Origin: Dipetalonema caudispina
Lineage: Eukaryota; Nematoda; Chromadorea; Rhabditida; Onchocercidae
NCBI GenBank assembly: GCA_013365325.1
Contig: JABVXV010000006.1
Span: 558,001-622,000, forward strand
Length of the DNA stretch: 64,000 nt
Reading direction: 5' to 3'
This document shows positions 26,901-38,800 of the stretch, piece by piece. The notes below the pieces were generated by a model. It worked only from the letters and a program-made list of their open reading frames with translations, did not search any database and had not been told where the DNA came from. How positions within the stretch are numbered: the stretch's first letter is position 1; each line of letters starts with the position of its first letter. The position numbers were made by a program, and so were the translations under genes.

Positions 26901-28689
26901 GAAATGTGTAACACGAGGAAGGACCACTAATTGAATTCTGAAACTTGTTGTGTTTAATTGAAAGTGAGGGTTAAAATGCTGTTTTAAGAGAGGATATAAT
27001 TTAAAGTGATTTTATGTTTCATGCTTAGAAAAGAAGTATCAAAATCTGTAATAATAGAAGGTTTGTTCCTTATACGTCGTATTCTTAATTATTTTTTGAT
27101 TGCTATGTTGTTCTTTTATATAATGGCTGTAATTTCTCAATTAGGTTAGCGTGGAGGGCAGTAATCGACCAAGTGATTTCGGGGAAGATTTCTCAAAATC
27201 TGATGCCATCAAAACACAACTTTTGAGCGCAAGAAGTGAAGACGTAAGTCTATCCATATATGTCTATTTGTTTCAGAGTTTGCGATAAAGATATCAGGAG
27301 TAATTTCTGTTCAATGAAATTTTGACATGGGTTATGCGGAATTTAAATAATTTCAGGACATAGTAGCAGGTCCTGCTTATATGCCATCTGGATTGCGGCC
27401 AAGTGTTTTATCTATAAAATCTAATAACCGTGGTATGGTAAGACAACGCATCAATCATTTTGCACGGTTGGGAACACAGAAAACTATTGCAGAACGGGTA
27501 CGCCTTTTTAATTTATAAAGTTCATTAGTATTCTTGCTTGCGTTCCTTATTCGCTTCAAAATGACGTTTCTGCTTTCGTATTCTGTATATTCAAAGTAGA
27601 GAATTTTGTATTTTAGAATTCCAAAAAAGAACGTCAAAGGCAAGATGGTAAATATGCATCCTCATCTCTTCAGAAACTTTCTGCTCCTCCAGCTTCACAT
27701 GGTTTGCAACCGATTAGTGGAAGAAATGTGTCTCCACCTTCACGGGAAATTGTAATGAGGCGAGCTAAGAAATTTGAAGGTAAAATTTTGTATCTAAACA
27801 GGCACTGTGCATGTAAGTATGCATCAGCACACTTGATAAACTTTCACAAAACATAATGAAATACATTATTCACAGAATATCCAAAGTTCGTTTCACTATC
27901 TGCCTATCTTACATTCTAATATATATTGTATTATCGTTAATGTGAATTTTTTTATTTTCATTTTATCGTATGTGCTATCTGTCAAGTGTCGTTAATGTTT
28001 TTTAATATCATACTTTTTGTAACCATGTCCTAGTCGAATAATTTTCATTTCTGAAATATTCCGTCAGTGTTACTGGCGAAATGTTTTATGTCACTACTGA
28101 CGATTAGCCAATAATACTGTTTCAAAAGTACACATGTGTTTAAGATACCCATTCGGGATGCACTTCCAGCAAAACTGAAATGCACAACTCCAAATTCACA
28201 TGTCGCTTTCAGTTAATTGACCAGGTTAATTATTTTGCAATGACGAACGGCATTAAAACAAATCTTTCATAACGCATAGAGATTGCAGCATTAGCGACAT
28301 CGGTCGGTATGGAAGCATGCAAGAATTTTCGTCCCGCAACACGCAGCAGACTCGCAAAAATCCAAAAGCAAAACAATCCGAAGACACCTCGTCGTTTGAG
28401 TGGAGCAATGCGGGTTATGCGACGTTCTCAAGCTAGACTTGATAAATCTCTTGAGAAACTTGCAGTCAATCTAAGTAGTCGTCGCTTACTGGGGAGATCT
28501 CCAAGCCAGTCTTGCTGCAACGAGCTTTGTTCATTAAACACAAACAGTAGATCAGAAAAACAACGAGAAAGTGTTGGACGGTCGCTCGTTCAAGCATCAT
28601 GTCATGGTGACTTACAATATATGAGACCATCGATAATGTTACACTCTGCGAATTTAAAAATGATACCAGAAGTAGAACACGATACTTGA
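21000..28689 (+). CDS. RhoGAP protein, ARHGAP11A / RGA-3/4-like
   Basis: Predicted GTPase-activating protein for a Rho GTPase. Exons: 21000-21035, 21134-21192, 21271-21438, 21615-21701, 21788-21887, 22053-22184, 22350-22463, 22726-22845, 22993-23198, 23366-23462, 23537-23702, 23900-24077, 24152-24400, 24947-25055, 25166-25331, 25464-25523, 25599-25729, 25828-26077, 26469-26770, 27145-27243, 27357-27497, 27617-27779, 28280-28689, giving 1,180 residues. The RhoGAP domain spans about residues 112-305. It begins RGVPVFLVDAF, has the arginine finger in GIFRKEGN (Arg near 138), then LIKRFFRELKTPLF and NIARVFAPSLF. The long tail is Ser/Arg/Lys-rich and probably disordered, with one proline-rich stretch (SPPPLPSVPPP). 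An N-terminal GAP with a long basic tail matches ARHGAP11A and C. elegans RGA-3/4, which restrain RhoA/RHO-1 contractility in dividing cells. The subfamily is inferred, the GAP domain is clear. The first two small exons and the start codon are the weakest part. Confidence 0.88.
21912..21938. repeat. small perfect inverted repeat
   Basis: Arms 21912-21922 and 21928-21938 are perfect 11-bp complements with a 5-nt loop, in the intron after RhoGAP exon 5. Beside it stands the tandem duplication at 21954-22017. Confidence 0.85.
21954..22017. repeat. tandem duplication, two identical 32-bp units
   Basis: Units 21954-21985 and 21986-22017 are identical and directly adjacent. They lie inside the RhoGAP intron 21888-22052 and end about 36 bp before the next exon. 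Confidence 0.92.
26167..26274 (+). pseudogene. nuclear copy of mitochondrial cox1 fragment (NUMT)
   Basis: This 108-bp stretch translates to a piece of cytochrome c oxidase subunit I, including MILGLHTVGVG and LLGAINFMVTIQNM. The LGAINF(M/I)xT block is a hallmark of COX1, and the T-rich codons fit nematode mitochondrial DNA. Similarity stops sharply at both ends. It lies in the RhoGAP intron 26078-26468 in sense orientation. It is open in the frame of the preceding exon, so that exon's frame runs through the donor site and the insert to a stop at about 26301. It is a non-functional fragment of mitochondrial origin. Confidence 0.87.
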
Positions 28690-28992
28690 AGTGAGGGTTG
28701 GTTGTGTAGGTCTGCTTTGTTTTTGTTGTGGCATTCGTTGTACACAAGGCTTCTTTTTTTCTAATTCAATACTGACTTTAATTTGGTGCGGGAAATCATT
28801 TTTAGCAACAAAACTATGGATTCATTAATGTTTAAGTCTTCGAATCATTAATCATAAAATTGATATTTGTTCATTTATAAGCGATAACTATGAATATATT
28901 CTTCATTCATAATGATAACTATGAAATGTTTGAAAAATTCTATTTAATTATATTCCCTCGTTCTAAATTTATACCTCATACAATTCAAATGC

Positions 28993-28998
28993 AATAAA
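28993..28998 (+). promoter_or_regulatory. possible proximal polyadenylation signal of the RhoGAP gene
   Basis: AATAAA about 300 nt after the stop codon of the long form. It lies before the alternative last exons, so its use would decide which C-terminus is made. Confidence 0.35.
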
Positions 28999-29151
28999 TA
29001 TTTTGATTAGTATATACGAACTTCTCAACATTCCTTAACGTACTTTGACGTACTTTTTGCTTCTGTTTAGTTGTTTGTTTGTTTTCTTTTTCTTTTTTTT
29101 TCGTTAATTGAATGCATTTAATTTCGTCACCTTGTTAATTTCATGAGACAG

Positions 29152-29575
29152 CAAGGGTAGAAGCATTAAAAAACGATGTGTCAGGTTTAAGGTAAGCGTG
29201 CATACAAATTTTTATGAAATTAAGATAGTATGGGTGATGCAAGGAGTTGAGGATCTGCATATAATTTATGTTAAAAAGTTTTGAAATTTCATTCTGTTTT
29301 GCACTGATTTAAAGATGTTTGCATGAATTCTTACCAATTAAAATAATTTGTAGATAATTCCAGAGTTGACCGAAATAATGGAACAATCTTCATCACCGAA
29401 CAGCTCGCCTCAGCGCCGCATTCTCCATTCCTTGTCGATCTCATCATCCATTACTGCACGATCTCCAATTATTTATGTTTCCACAACGAAACCACGACGG
29501 CCAAAAAATCCGTTCATGAACGACAATAACAGCGTTACGACTGGCACTAGTTCAGCCTCATCGAACAAGAAATAA
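29152..29575 (+). CDS. alternative last exons of the RhoGAP gene
   Basis: Two exons, 29152-29184 and 29364-29575, splice in frame from the exon ending at 27779 in place of 28280-28689. That exon leaves one base of a codon, and both new junctions restore phase. They add ARVEALKNDVS, then LTEIMEQSSSPNSSPQRR, and end with SSASSNKK and a TAA stop. The alternative protein would have 1,125 residues. The Ser/Pro/Arg-rich composition matches the rest of the tail. No transcript evidence is available. Confidence 0.6.
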
Positions 29576-30527
29576 AGGAATGATGGACTCATATTGAAAT
29601 GCTGGGTTATCTGAACTCCTTTTTGTACAGCTTTTTTCTCACTTATACTTAAAGTGATCCAAATTTAAAGGGTGTTTTATTCTGTGCTATTTTTAATTAA
29701 ACGTCCGTAATTATTACCTTTTATCTAAACTCAAGAGTCTTCTCGCTGTGCATTATCGATGGCTGATATGTTTAATTCGATTCCCTTCTTTTTCACAACT
29801 CAAATTATGTACTATACAAGAATAATACCCGGTAAGGACTTGCTGTTCCAAAATTTTCCTGACATCTTGGTTGTTTCGTCTGTATCTGCATTTTTGCATC
29901 TCAAGAAATTACTTTTCCAGTTGATGTAGGTTTCAGGTTTATTGGCACCTACCTCTCTCATCTGTTCGCTGCATAGTGTGTTAGTTTTCCAAACCTCTTG
30001 TCCTGCGCTCATTTGTTTCTTCTGGTTGAACATTTTATTTATCTGTACATATAAGGTGCCACCTCAGTTTTTGCGTTCTCATTTTCACTAATTTTACAAT
30101 ATCAGAGAAGTGAATTAAAATTATTCTCCATTCAAATTTTATTTATAAAGGAATTGCTGTGAGGGTGCTCTAAGAAATGGATGAAGTCTACATCTCCTCG
30201 ATTCTTTTCGTGTTCTGATCTTCTGTAAAAGCACACAATATTTTTCTCGTTTACCAAAGCTGCAAAAATGCAAAGCTTTTTTTGTCCAAGTATTTAAGAT
30301 GGCTGAAGTTGGAACATTTAAATGAACAAGAATTCTAGAAATTGGCTTTTAACTGATTATTTTAGGGAAGACATCAGTCATTAAATGGTTAAATAAACTT
30401 GCAAGTATCTGAGTTAAGCAAGAAGTAGTACTCTATTGATCAAACCAACTTATTTTTCCTGCCACATTTACGTATACTTCCATTTATTATCATTGTATGA
30501 GGAAATAACTTTACTCCCACCTGATGT

Positions 30528-30533
30528 TTTATT
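30528..30533 (-). promoter_or_regulatory. possible polyadenylation signal of the membrane-protein gene
   Basis: AATAAA on the minus strand, 23 nt past the stop codon. Confidence 0.45.
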
Positions 30534-30555
30534 CAGCATTTAAATAGAACAAGCG

Positions 30556-32357
30556 TCATGACGATAGTATGGGCAATGAAGTCGCCAAATCAAGTGATTT
30601 TCTATCTTCTGCTGCTGTTTGCACTAAAAACGGGAATAACTTTTTCGTTTCTTCGAATTCCTCTAAACTTTTTGGACGTTGCGATGGACTGATTTTATCT
30701 GTTGTTGGTGCATTTGTTAGTCGTTTTTGTACCTAAAAAAGGGATCGAATTCAACACCAGTTTATTATGAAGACCAAGCAAACAAAAGACTACTCCAACA
30801 AAATAAAGTAGAAGTTTTTTTCTCCAGAACTGTACTTTAAAAATTTCTAGAAATATAATAATTTCAGTGCGCACAGCGTGAAACATTAAAGAACGGATTC
30901 AGCTTTGCGGAGCGTAATCATCTTTCGAAATATTTTGGGATGTGTAACTTTCATCTATGAGATTTAGCAGCTATGACTATGTCAAATAAACTAGAATCTG
31001 GAAACGCAGAGTTTGCAATACAAAAACTGTTGGAATAAACTCAAACACAAGAAATGTAAATTAACAAATTTAGCTATTTCAGCACACTGTAAACATGAAT
31101 GACGAAATGTGTACCGTGAAATAATAAGCAGTGTAAACTGATGCCAGATTTATGCCGTCAACAGCTCCTTTAAAACGTTTCCAGTACCATCCAACACATC
31201 CTAATGAGACAGCAGTGCGATCCTGAAATTCAGTAAAGATGTTTTTTATTTCACTACCTCTGCTTAAAAACAACTGCATTCACCTTAAACCATTCGGAAA
31301 TGATAATTTTTGTCTATTCATGATATACAATATGACTCAAACTTTTCAAAAGATAGTCATGCGAATAACCTCAACGTCAAAGGTGTATGCCAACGGGAAG
31401 ACCTTCAATAAATTTGGTAAAAGTCAAAAATTTAGTAAAAGAGTAAATGATGAACAGGCAAGCACTTATTTTTTGACAGAAGCAGATTATAATTTAGTTT
31501 GGCAGGAAATGAAAAGAAAAACAAGCGAATGACTCACCCAAACCATCATTTGCTCATTGCATCTAATCTGATAACACAATTCCTTCGCATCTTTTCTACC
31601 TAGCGAGTAATAATACACGTAAGCTAGCGTGCTTAATGGTCCAACAATAAAACTTGCCAAAAGAAATCGTCCCTGCAAGTGAAACAAAATTCTTGAAAAG
31701 GAATTTACTAACGGTGCAATGTTACTATAGATTCTGTAGTTCACAATTACATATCTAGCAATAGAACACCAATAAATCTACGAATAGTCGGAAACAGATC
31801 AGTCAAGAAATGAATTCAATTTTTTGCAGTACTTAAATACAGAAGTTCATGTTGTTATTCATTTCTCCACAAAGGTTTTTAAACTCGTATGAAATCATTT
31901 GTATATACCTGTACTTTTCGACATTTGTCTCTAATTATTTTAGTTGAATTGTTGGTGGTAGTCTCAGGCGTTAAGTTTCTTAAAAGAAAGAGACGATATA
32001 TTGGATGTATTATACCGCCACCTAGAAAATTTATCTTCTTAGGAATGAGGAAACAAATTAAAAATGGTAGAATTTGGGAGAAAAACTAGAACGAAAAGTG
32101 GTGAGAGACAATATCTAAAACAGTTTAACGCTGAGCACCGATATCCAAAAATAATGACAGAATTTTTAAATTTATTGGTTTCAAAAGAAAAAAAAAACGT
32201 TAAACATACCAACAAACGACAAAAACTCAGCCGCTTTAAAAGTTCCAAAAATTGTCAGTTCAATGTATGGAGATGGAACTGATGTCAAATTATCCACTGT
32301 CAATTCGGAGCGGTGGAATTGCGAAAAATTGAACCACCATGGCCCCAAACCGAACAT
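30556..32357 (-). CDS. small predicted membrane protein, family not recognised
   Basis: Four minus-strand exons (32357-32214, 31672-31538, 31222-31115, 30732-30556) join in frame to 187 residues plus stop. The start MFGLGPWWFNF is the first ATG open across exon 1. Residues about 49-70 form a hydrophobic segment (LLASFIVGPLSTLAYVYYY). Next come a Cys/charged loop (CYQIRCNEQ), a second moderately hydrophobic region with Gly and aromatic residues (GCVGWYWKRF, NLASVYTAYYF), and a hydrophilic tail ending LATSLPILSS. Two membrane passes are plausible, and a mitochondrial or ER location is possible. I do not recognise the family. The start lies about 510 bp downstream of the BMS1 stop on the same strand, so co-transcription with BMS1 is possible. 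Exon 1 uses a GTTGGT donor, which is weak but keeps phase. Confidence 0.7.
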
Positions 32358-32747
32358 TTATAGCCGCGCAACGCACTCGACTCCTAAATTATAAAAGCCT
32401 ACACCCTACGTCACATTCCCAACACTTGTCCTTCAAAAAGATCATAGCAGAAGTCCTTAATATCTTGAATACAGTCATGAAGCTCTACAGTCCGAAGTTT
32501 GTATGAAAGCAAGTTATCATGGCACCTTTAAACTAACAAAATTCCTGAAAAATAATCCCAACCTCGGATTATATTTACCACTTACATAATTGCCAATTCA
32601 AAACAATTGTTTGATCTAGTAACTAGGGAAAAAGGCGGGTATACACATTCTACATTTCATAAATTTCATTTTAAACTTTCATAGAAGACAGCGACTCGAA
32701 AACCTTAGCAATAGATAAATCGAGACAATACATGTTTCAACTTAAAT

Positions 32748-32753
32748 TTTATT
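32748..32753 (-). promoter_or_regulatory. possible polyadenylation signal of BMS1
   Basis: AATAAA on the minus strand, about 115 nt past the BMS1 stop and about 390 nt before the start codon of the next minus-strand gene. The spacing suits a nematode operon or two separate genes. Confidence 0.45.
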
Positions 32754-32866
32754 GCTGAACCAAAAAAAATCAGGAAAACAAAAAACAATGAGAACAACTG
32801 GCTTAAAACAAAACAATAGGACCGTCTATCCAAGAAATTTCGGTGTTCACAAGCTCAAACAGATCC

Positions 32867-35800
32867 TTATTTACTACTGCTAACTGAATCCAATGCTTTA
32901 CGCAACTTCATCTGTTCTCGCTTGGAAAGTGAACGACAAATCTTTTTTTTGGTTTTCTTTATTCCACATTCTCGTTGTGCTTCCAACTCTGCCATTTCCT
33001 ATAGAAATATAAGATAAATAAAAACTGAGAGGAAAAAAAGGGCGAATTTTCCTTGTTTAGTAAAATTACTTGAAGCCATTGCTTAGAATGCGTGCCCACA
33101 TGACGGCTTCAGTTCTACAGAATACATATGGCTATGAAGTGAATGGATATAAATGACAGAACACAAGCTGGAATGTTTATAATGAAAGAGGCAATATCAG
33201 TTGTACATCGCCATTTTTCTAGTGGACATGATTTTAATATTAGTAACGAGCCTACCATAAAAAAAATTCGCCCTGAGTAAGGTCCATCAAAAAAGTCTAG
33301 CCATAACTTATGTAGTCCTAAAAATTTTGATGATAATCAAAGAAATTTCTATAGACTTGCATATTACTTACCATGCGATGCTTTTTGACACGTTGTGCCA
33401 TTGTTGTTCTCTCTGTCTTCACTTTTTCTGCATGTACCGTACCCAGTATTTCCATGAATCGATTTATCTAAAGTATCATTATAGATCACAGTTCATTTCG
33501 AGTTTGCTTAGAATAACATATTCAGTATAGGAAATATAAGTTCACCTTGCTTTCATGTGGTTCTAGTATGACTGCGCTATGCTTCTCTACAAGCCTGTCA
33601 TCCTTCTTCTTGATTTCTTTCACAACTTTTGGTTTTAATCGATATGGTAATTGTTTCTGGAGTGTTTTTGGAATAAGCAACGGTGCAGGATCAAACGGCC
33701 GTCTTTCAACCGGCTGCAAAAAGATCAGAATTGATAACTCAGATAATGTTCAACAATGTTTCCAAATTAAAAACAACAAATTATTAAAAAAGAAAAAACT
33801 CTTGGAAATAAAGTTCTTACTTTGTAAAGTGAATCCTTCTTCATCGGTGGTTTCAAACCCATTTCAAAACGTAAGCGACCTACTGTTCGCATGCCCTCCC
33901 ACTCTTGGTTCATTGGTAATAAAAGATCTGTTACAGGAGTGTAGAAATGAGGTACAGGCACAGATATCTGTAAACAAAGAATAGAGCAATACTAAATTCT
34001 TAACTTATAAGACAGAAAACAGAAGCAATGTTGTATTCTACAGTAATTCTTAAAAAATAAACACCTGATTTAAGAAAAAGCAAAAAGTTTTTACTTACCC
34101 AAGCACGAAGGAACACAATATCGCTCATCAGAATTTTGTCTTCAAAAGTTGCTCGAAACGCACCAGCAGGATCATGTAACGCTTTCTTGATTTGACCACG
34201 AATACCACTAACTGTGCGTATAATACCACCTTCAAATTTTGCTACTTCTAACACACTATTGAACATTCCCTGAAAGAATCAATATAATTACTTATATTTG
34301 CGAAGACAATACAGTTCAAGTAAAATTTCGTTTTCAAACATAAACAAACTTTAAATAGTTAACAAGGAAAATAAACATATGTATTAATCCCCAGTCCCTC
34401 CAAAACAAAAAAAAAAAAGAAAAAAAAAACACTAGGAAACCTTGACGAAAGCCGATTTCTTGAATATCCGGTAAGGATGACCAATAAGCTTTAGTTTCTT
34501 CACAACTTGGAAGGCTTTATCCAAATTCAATATAACGCCTGTAGCGGCAATCCTAAAGCCTTTCTGAAAAAAGATGAAAATGGCATGTGTCATAGTATGC
34601 TACTTTTATGATATCTTTGCAATTCAAATGAATTCGCAGTTTAAAATGAAACTGCATGTAAGGATCACAAATTAAATATTTTTTAGCATACATATTAAAA
34701 TTTTTTCAAACATATATGCTTATTTTAGTTCATCTCATCATATATCATCAATTACAAACCATATCTCTAGTTAAGGATTGTACTGCAAGGAATCCTGTGT
34801 TCTGCGCTGTTATTGGTCCCCAGAAGACTGCCTGACAGAACATATGCTCTGGTGTATATTTCAAGAAACGCTGTCTCATATTATGGTCTTGTATCGAATA
34901 TATGACCTGAAACTTCACTGTTTAAAAATTATTTGGAGTACTCGAAAATAGCAAAAGATTTAACGTTATCAAAAAAAAATCAAGGGAAGCTACTCTAGAC
35001 TTTAGAACCTTATTTCGAACAGTAATGTTTGGCAATAAGATCCTTAAATCTGACATAGCTTTCCTTGAATTTTGCAATAATGCGATCAATCTGAGATATC
35101 TTTTAGCATTAGATTATATAATTTACGAAGTGCAGAAAGAAACAAAGAAAGGAAATGACTAACAACAGTTTGAAATCGCCTCCAACCACATGATATAATC
35201 AGAGGATCTCGTGACTTCAATAACCTCTCATACCATCGGTGTTTCTTCACCCGTACCTGGAACATCAAAATTTCAATATCAATACCAACATTTTTGATCT
35301 ATAAAAATCCAGTGATATAGTGAAATGCACTAAAATCAATTATGAATAGCATTATTAGCAAAAGCGAAATGGAAGAAAATCTACTTGTACAGAACCGATA
35401 TTCTGTTCACCGGTCAGAAGGCCACCTATAATACAAGGTCTAGTTGGATCGAAATGCTGCAAAAATTCCACAGGCACATTCTCGAATTCTACTCGAACAT
35501 ATAGTCCTGGTCGAAAACCTTCTAATTGTTGTCGAACTGCTTCATCGAGCTCTTCAAAGACTGATTTATTGAGCTGAAAAAGATTAGTAAACCAACTTTC
35601 TAATCATCTGATTCGAAAACTTGCTTAGGTTCTATGGTGATGGAATAATTTTGTCTTTAGTTTCTTAATTAAGCTACATGACAACCGTAAATAGCTTATG
35701 TTGATTTAAACCAAACTAAATTTGGAAGTATTATTTGGCAAATACCAAAAGTAAAAAATATAACATACTTTCGACTGCTCTTCAAGTTCCCCTTTCAATT

Positions 35801-38800
35801 GTAAATAATGTTTGTTAGTCTCATCATATTCAGCGTTGAAACGCATTTTCAATTTTTCCTTGTCAATTTTTCTTCTTTTAGCTGCCTCTTCTTCACTTCT
35901 CCCTGCTGCTGTTGTAGGATTTATCTTTTCTCCAGTTTCATCACCATGTTCAACTTTGTCTTCACCCGCTGAAAAAAGGAATCAAATTAAAAAACTTGAA
36001 CAGTTATATTATAAGATAAAAGATAAAAAAATAGAACTTTCCTTCACTAGAAGTATCGTCACCTTCAACGCTTACTTTAGAATTTCCTCTTTCACCATAA
36101 ATACGCTTTTCTGAAAGGAAAGTTGGTTACCAAACACGAAGTAAGGTCCGAAGCAACCGACATAACATCGAAAAATAATGGCAGTGTTCCTTAGAACTGC
36201 TGCACAACCTATGCCCACTTCATTCTATTTCTACAGTTTTACTATAAAACATTACCATCGTCTAACTGCATAGCAGCGTCATCATCAGGATTCCAATTTC
36301 CCGTAACAAAGCAGTCCGCAATCGATGTACGAACCTAAATGAAATCAAATTCAATGTAACCACGAGAGGAATAAAACAACTTCCATTATGCATATCGATT
36401 GATTTTTATTGACCACACATTAATAGAATATTACAAAACCAATGTCGTTTCTACCAAATTAAACATTTAATATTATTAACAAACCTCCAAATCGTTCCAG
36501 TCTTGTTGCTTTAAAAGCTGTTGACATATAACTGTTGACGGCTTACAATAAAGAAAGCCATCTTCCTGAAAAGAAATGTTTAGTAATAAGCAGAAAATAC
36601 CCTAATGTTTACATATGTCGCTGGATTCGAACTGCAAAGCGATAAAATAGGCATTCCAATTGCTTGAAACAATAACATCACAAAACTAACCACGTTATCA
36701 ATGGTTTTCTTAGTTCGAGTTAGGACTTTGAAAAGACCACCAAATACTTGATCTTGCTCTTCTTCATTCTGGTCATACAAGTCTGAGGATAGATATGATT
36801 ATATTACCAAATTATTTATCTTTCGCTCAATAGCTACAGTTCCACATTAAATTTCATTTCAAACACTTGCTTTAACGAAGACTATTGCAACCTAATTTAA
36901 TGCTGTATTGTGGAAGTTTAACGTCGTCGCAGTCCTACGCGACAGACGCCCTGACGTATATATCAACGAGGACAGCGTTTGTTATTAAAAAAAATAACAA
37001 CAAACGGCATGAAAATATTTATTTTCGGACCCAGGGTATTTATCACTGTGGAAGAAAAACTGACCAGAATCAGAATATACAACTTTAGCCCAATTTAATC
37101 TCTTCGATTTTTTCTCGTTGTACAATAATTTTGCTCGTGTACACAGTTCAGACCAACGCTTATTTGCCTTTTCTTCAGTATCTTTTCCATCATTTTCATC
37201 CTCAGATACATCACTTCCAGCGCCCAAATCCTCGAATTCACTCGATTCTTCACTATTACTTTCTACTTCGTCCTTCGAATAACAATCTAATCATAATAAG
37301 GTTAAAAAATCAGTCGCTGAAGTGAATTATTCAATAAACCAAAATTTACAAAATTATCTTTTGAGCTCCCGGAATAAATTAACTAAAACCTCTCACCATC
37401 ATCATCCATTTCGCTTTCACTTTCATTGTGGGGTATAGCGACTTGGGAATTTGTAACCACTTTCAATGCTGTTTTATGCATCTTATCATCGATACCCTCT
37501 TTAACATTTTCCAATACTTCAACAAGTTCGTTTCGGGCTTTCTTATATGAATGTGAGCCACCCGTTTCAATATAAATAGCATCCTGAAGCAAAAAGTTGC
37601 TAGAAAAAAAAAGGCTGTGCATGTTGCTGGAAGAGGAATTATTAGAAATCGTACAAAATGATAAAAATCAATAGAAAACCTCTGGAAAAGCACCAAAAAA
37701 TGCTTAAAAAATATTTGTTTCAAAATCAAGCACTGCAGCTCGAAAATTCTACCAGCTTCGCAGCTATCGGCAGAAGTTTCAGTGAACTGCGGTCTACCAC
37801 TATCAGCCAATGCATTTCAAATTTCTCGCTTTCTCAGTCATCATACAGCGATGAGAAAATCATCTACTCAAATTATCCCCACCCCCCTCTCAAGGCTTGC
37901 TGAAAAACTCCGGGAATATTCATGTTTATTGATGATACCAGTTATAAACTATGCTTGGATAAAGATTCTTAAATTCATTTGGATAAGAATATTCATAGTT
38001 AAAGTGCTATCCATTCCTTTCAGTTGATACTAAAAAAAAAAAAAAATACAGCGAAAAGTTACTTTATCATAAACGATACCACCAAGCCCAGAAAATGGAG
38101 CATAAATAATACGCTCCTTTTCATTCAGTGAACGTTTCATCTTTTCTTTTGATGGTAGCGGACAAGGATCTGGCAAAGCTGTCACCTATAAATGATTAGA
38201 ATTTAATTATAATTTTATCACTGCTGACCACTTCCAGGGATCTCGCCATTCTCTAAAAAAATGAGATCATATAATAAAAAAATTAATACCTAGTTAAATT
38301 ACAAAAAATGCAAACATACATCTTTGATAGTTAAATCGCCTATTCCAGGGATATGCACAGCAGCATGGTTTTTAAGGAATGTACCACGCACCCAACCATA
38401 CAACGAAATTGTGCGGTTCGCCAACGGTTTTTCGCGAATTAGCTATAAATGATTGAAATTGTTAATTTAAAGAAGAATAAAGTACTGAACTAGCAAAAGT
38501 GAGCTCCAAAATAACGGAAATAAAAGTGTTTCTTAATGATTTTTGCCGACACCTAACACAAAATATATAGAAGGTCACAATTCGTTAATATCAGAATTTT
38601 CAAACTTCATGAAGTAGCAGTCAGCCAAAATAATTGAAAAATTTTATTTTTCATTCACGTTAATATACCTCTGGATCGGTTAGATCTTCGTAACGATCAC
38701 AATAAACATAAGGATGGCCGGTTCTCCAGACTAAAGGACGAAACTTAGTGACAGATATGAAACGTGCAAGATTTCGAACTTCATTTTTTAAATATTGCTC

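Larger units (their letters stand above)
28690..30555. other. space between convergent genes
   Basis: Apart from the alternative RhoGAP last exons (29152-29575) and UTR sequence of the two converging genes, nothing is recognised. A 73-codon minus-strand frame at 29812-30033 shows no similarity or splice context that I can support. Confidence 0.6.

Noticed and set aside
29812..30033. 73-codon minus-strand frame as a gene
   Set aside because: No recognisable motif, no neighbouring exons in phase, and it lies where 3' UTRs converge.
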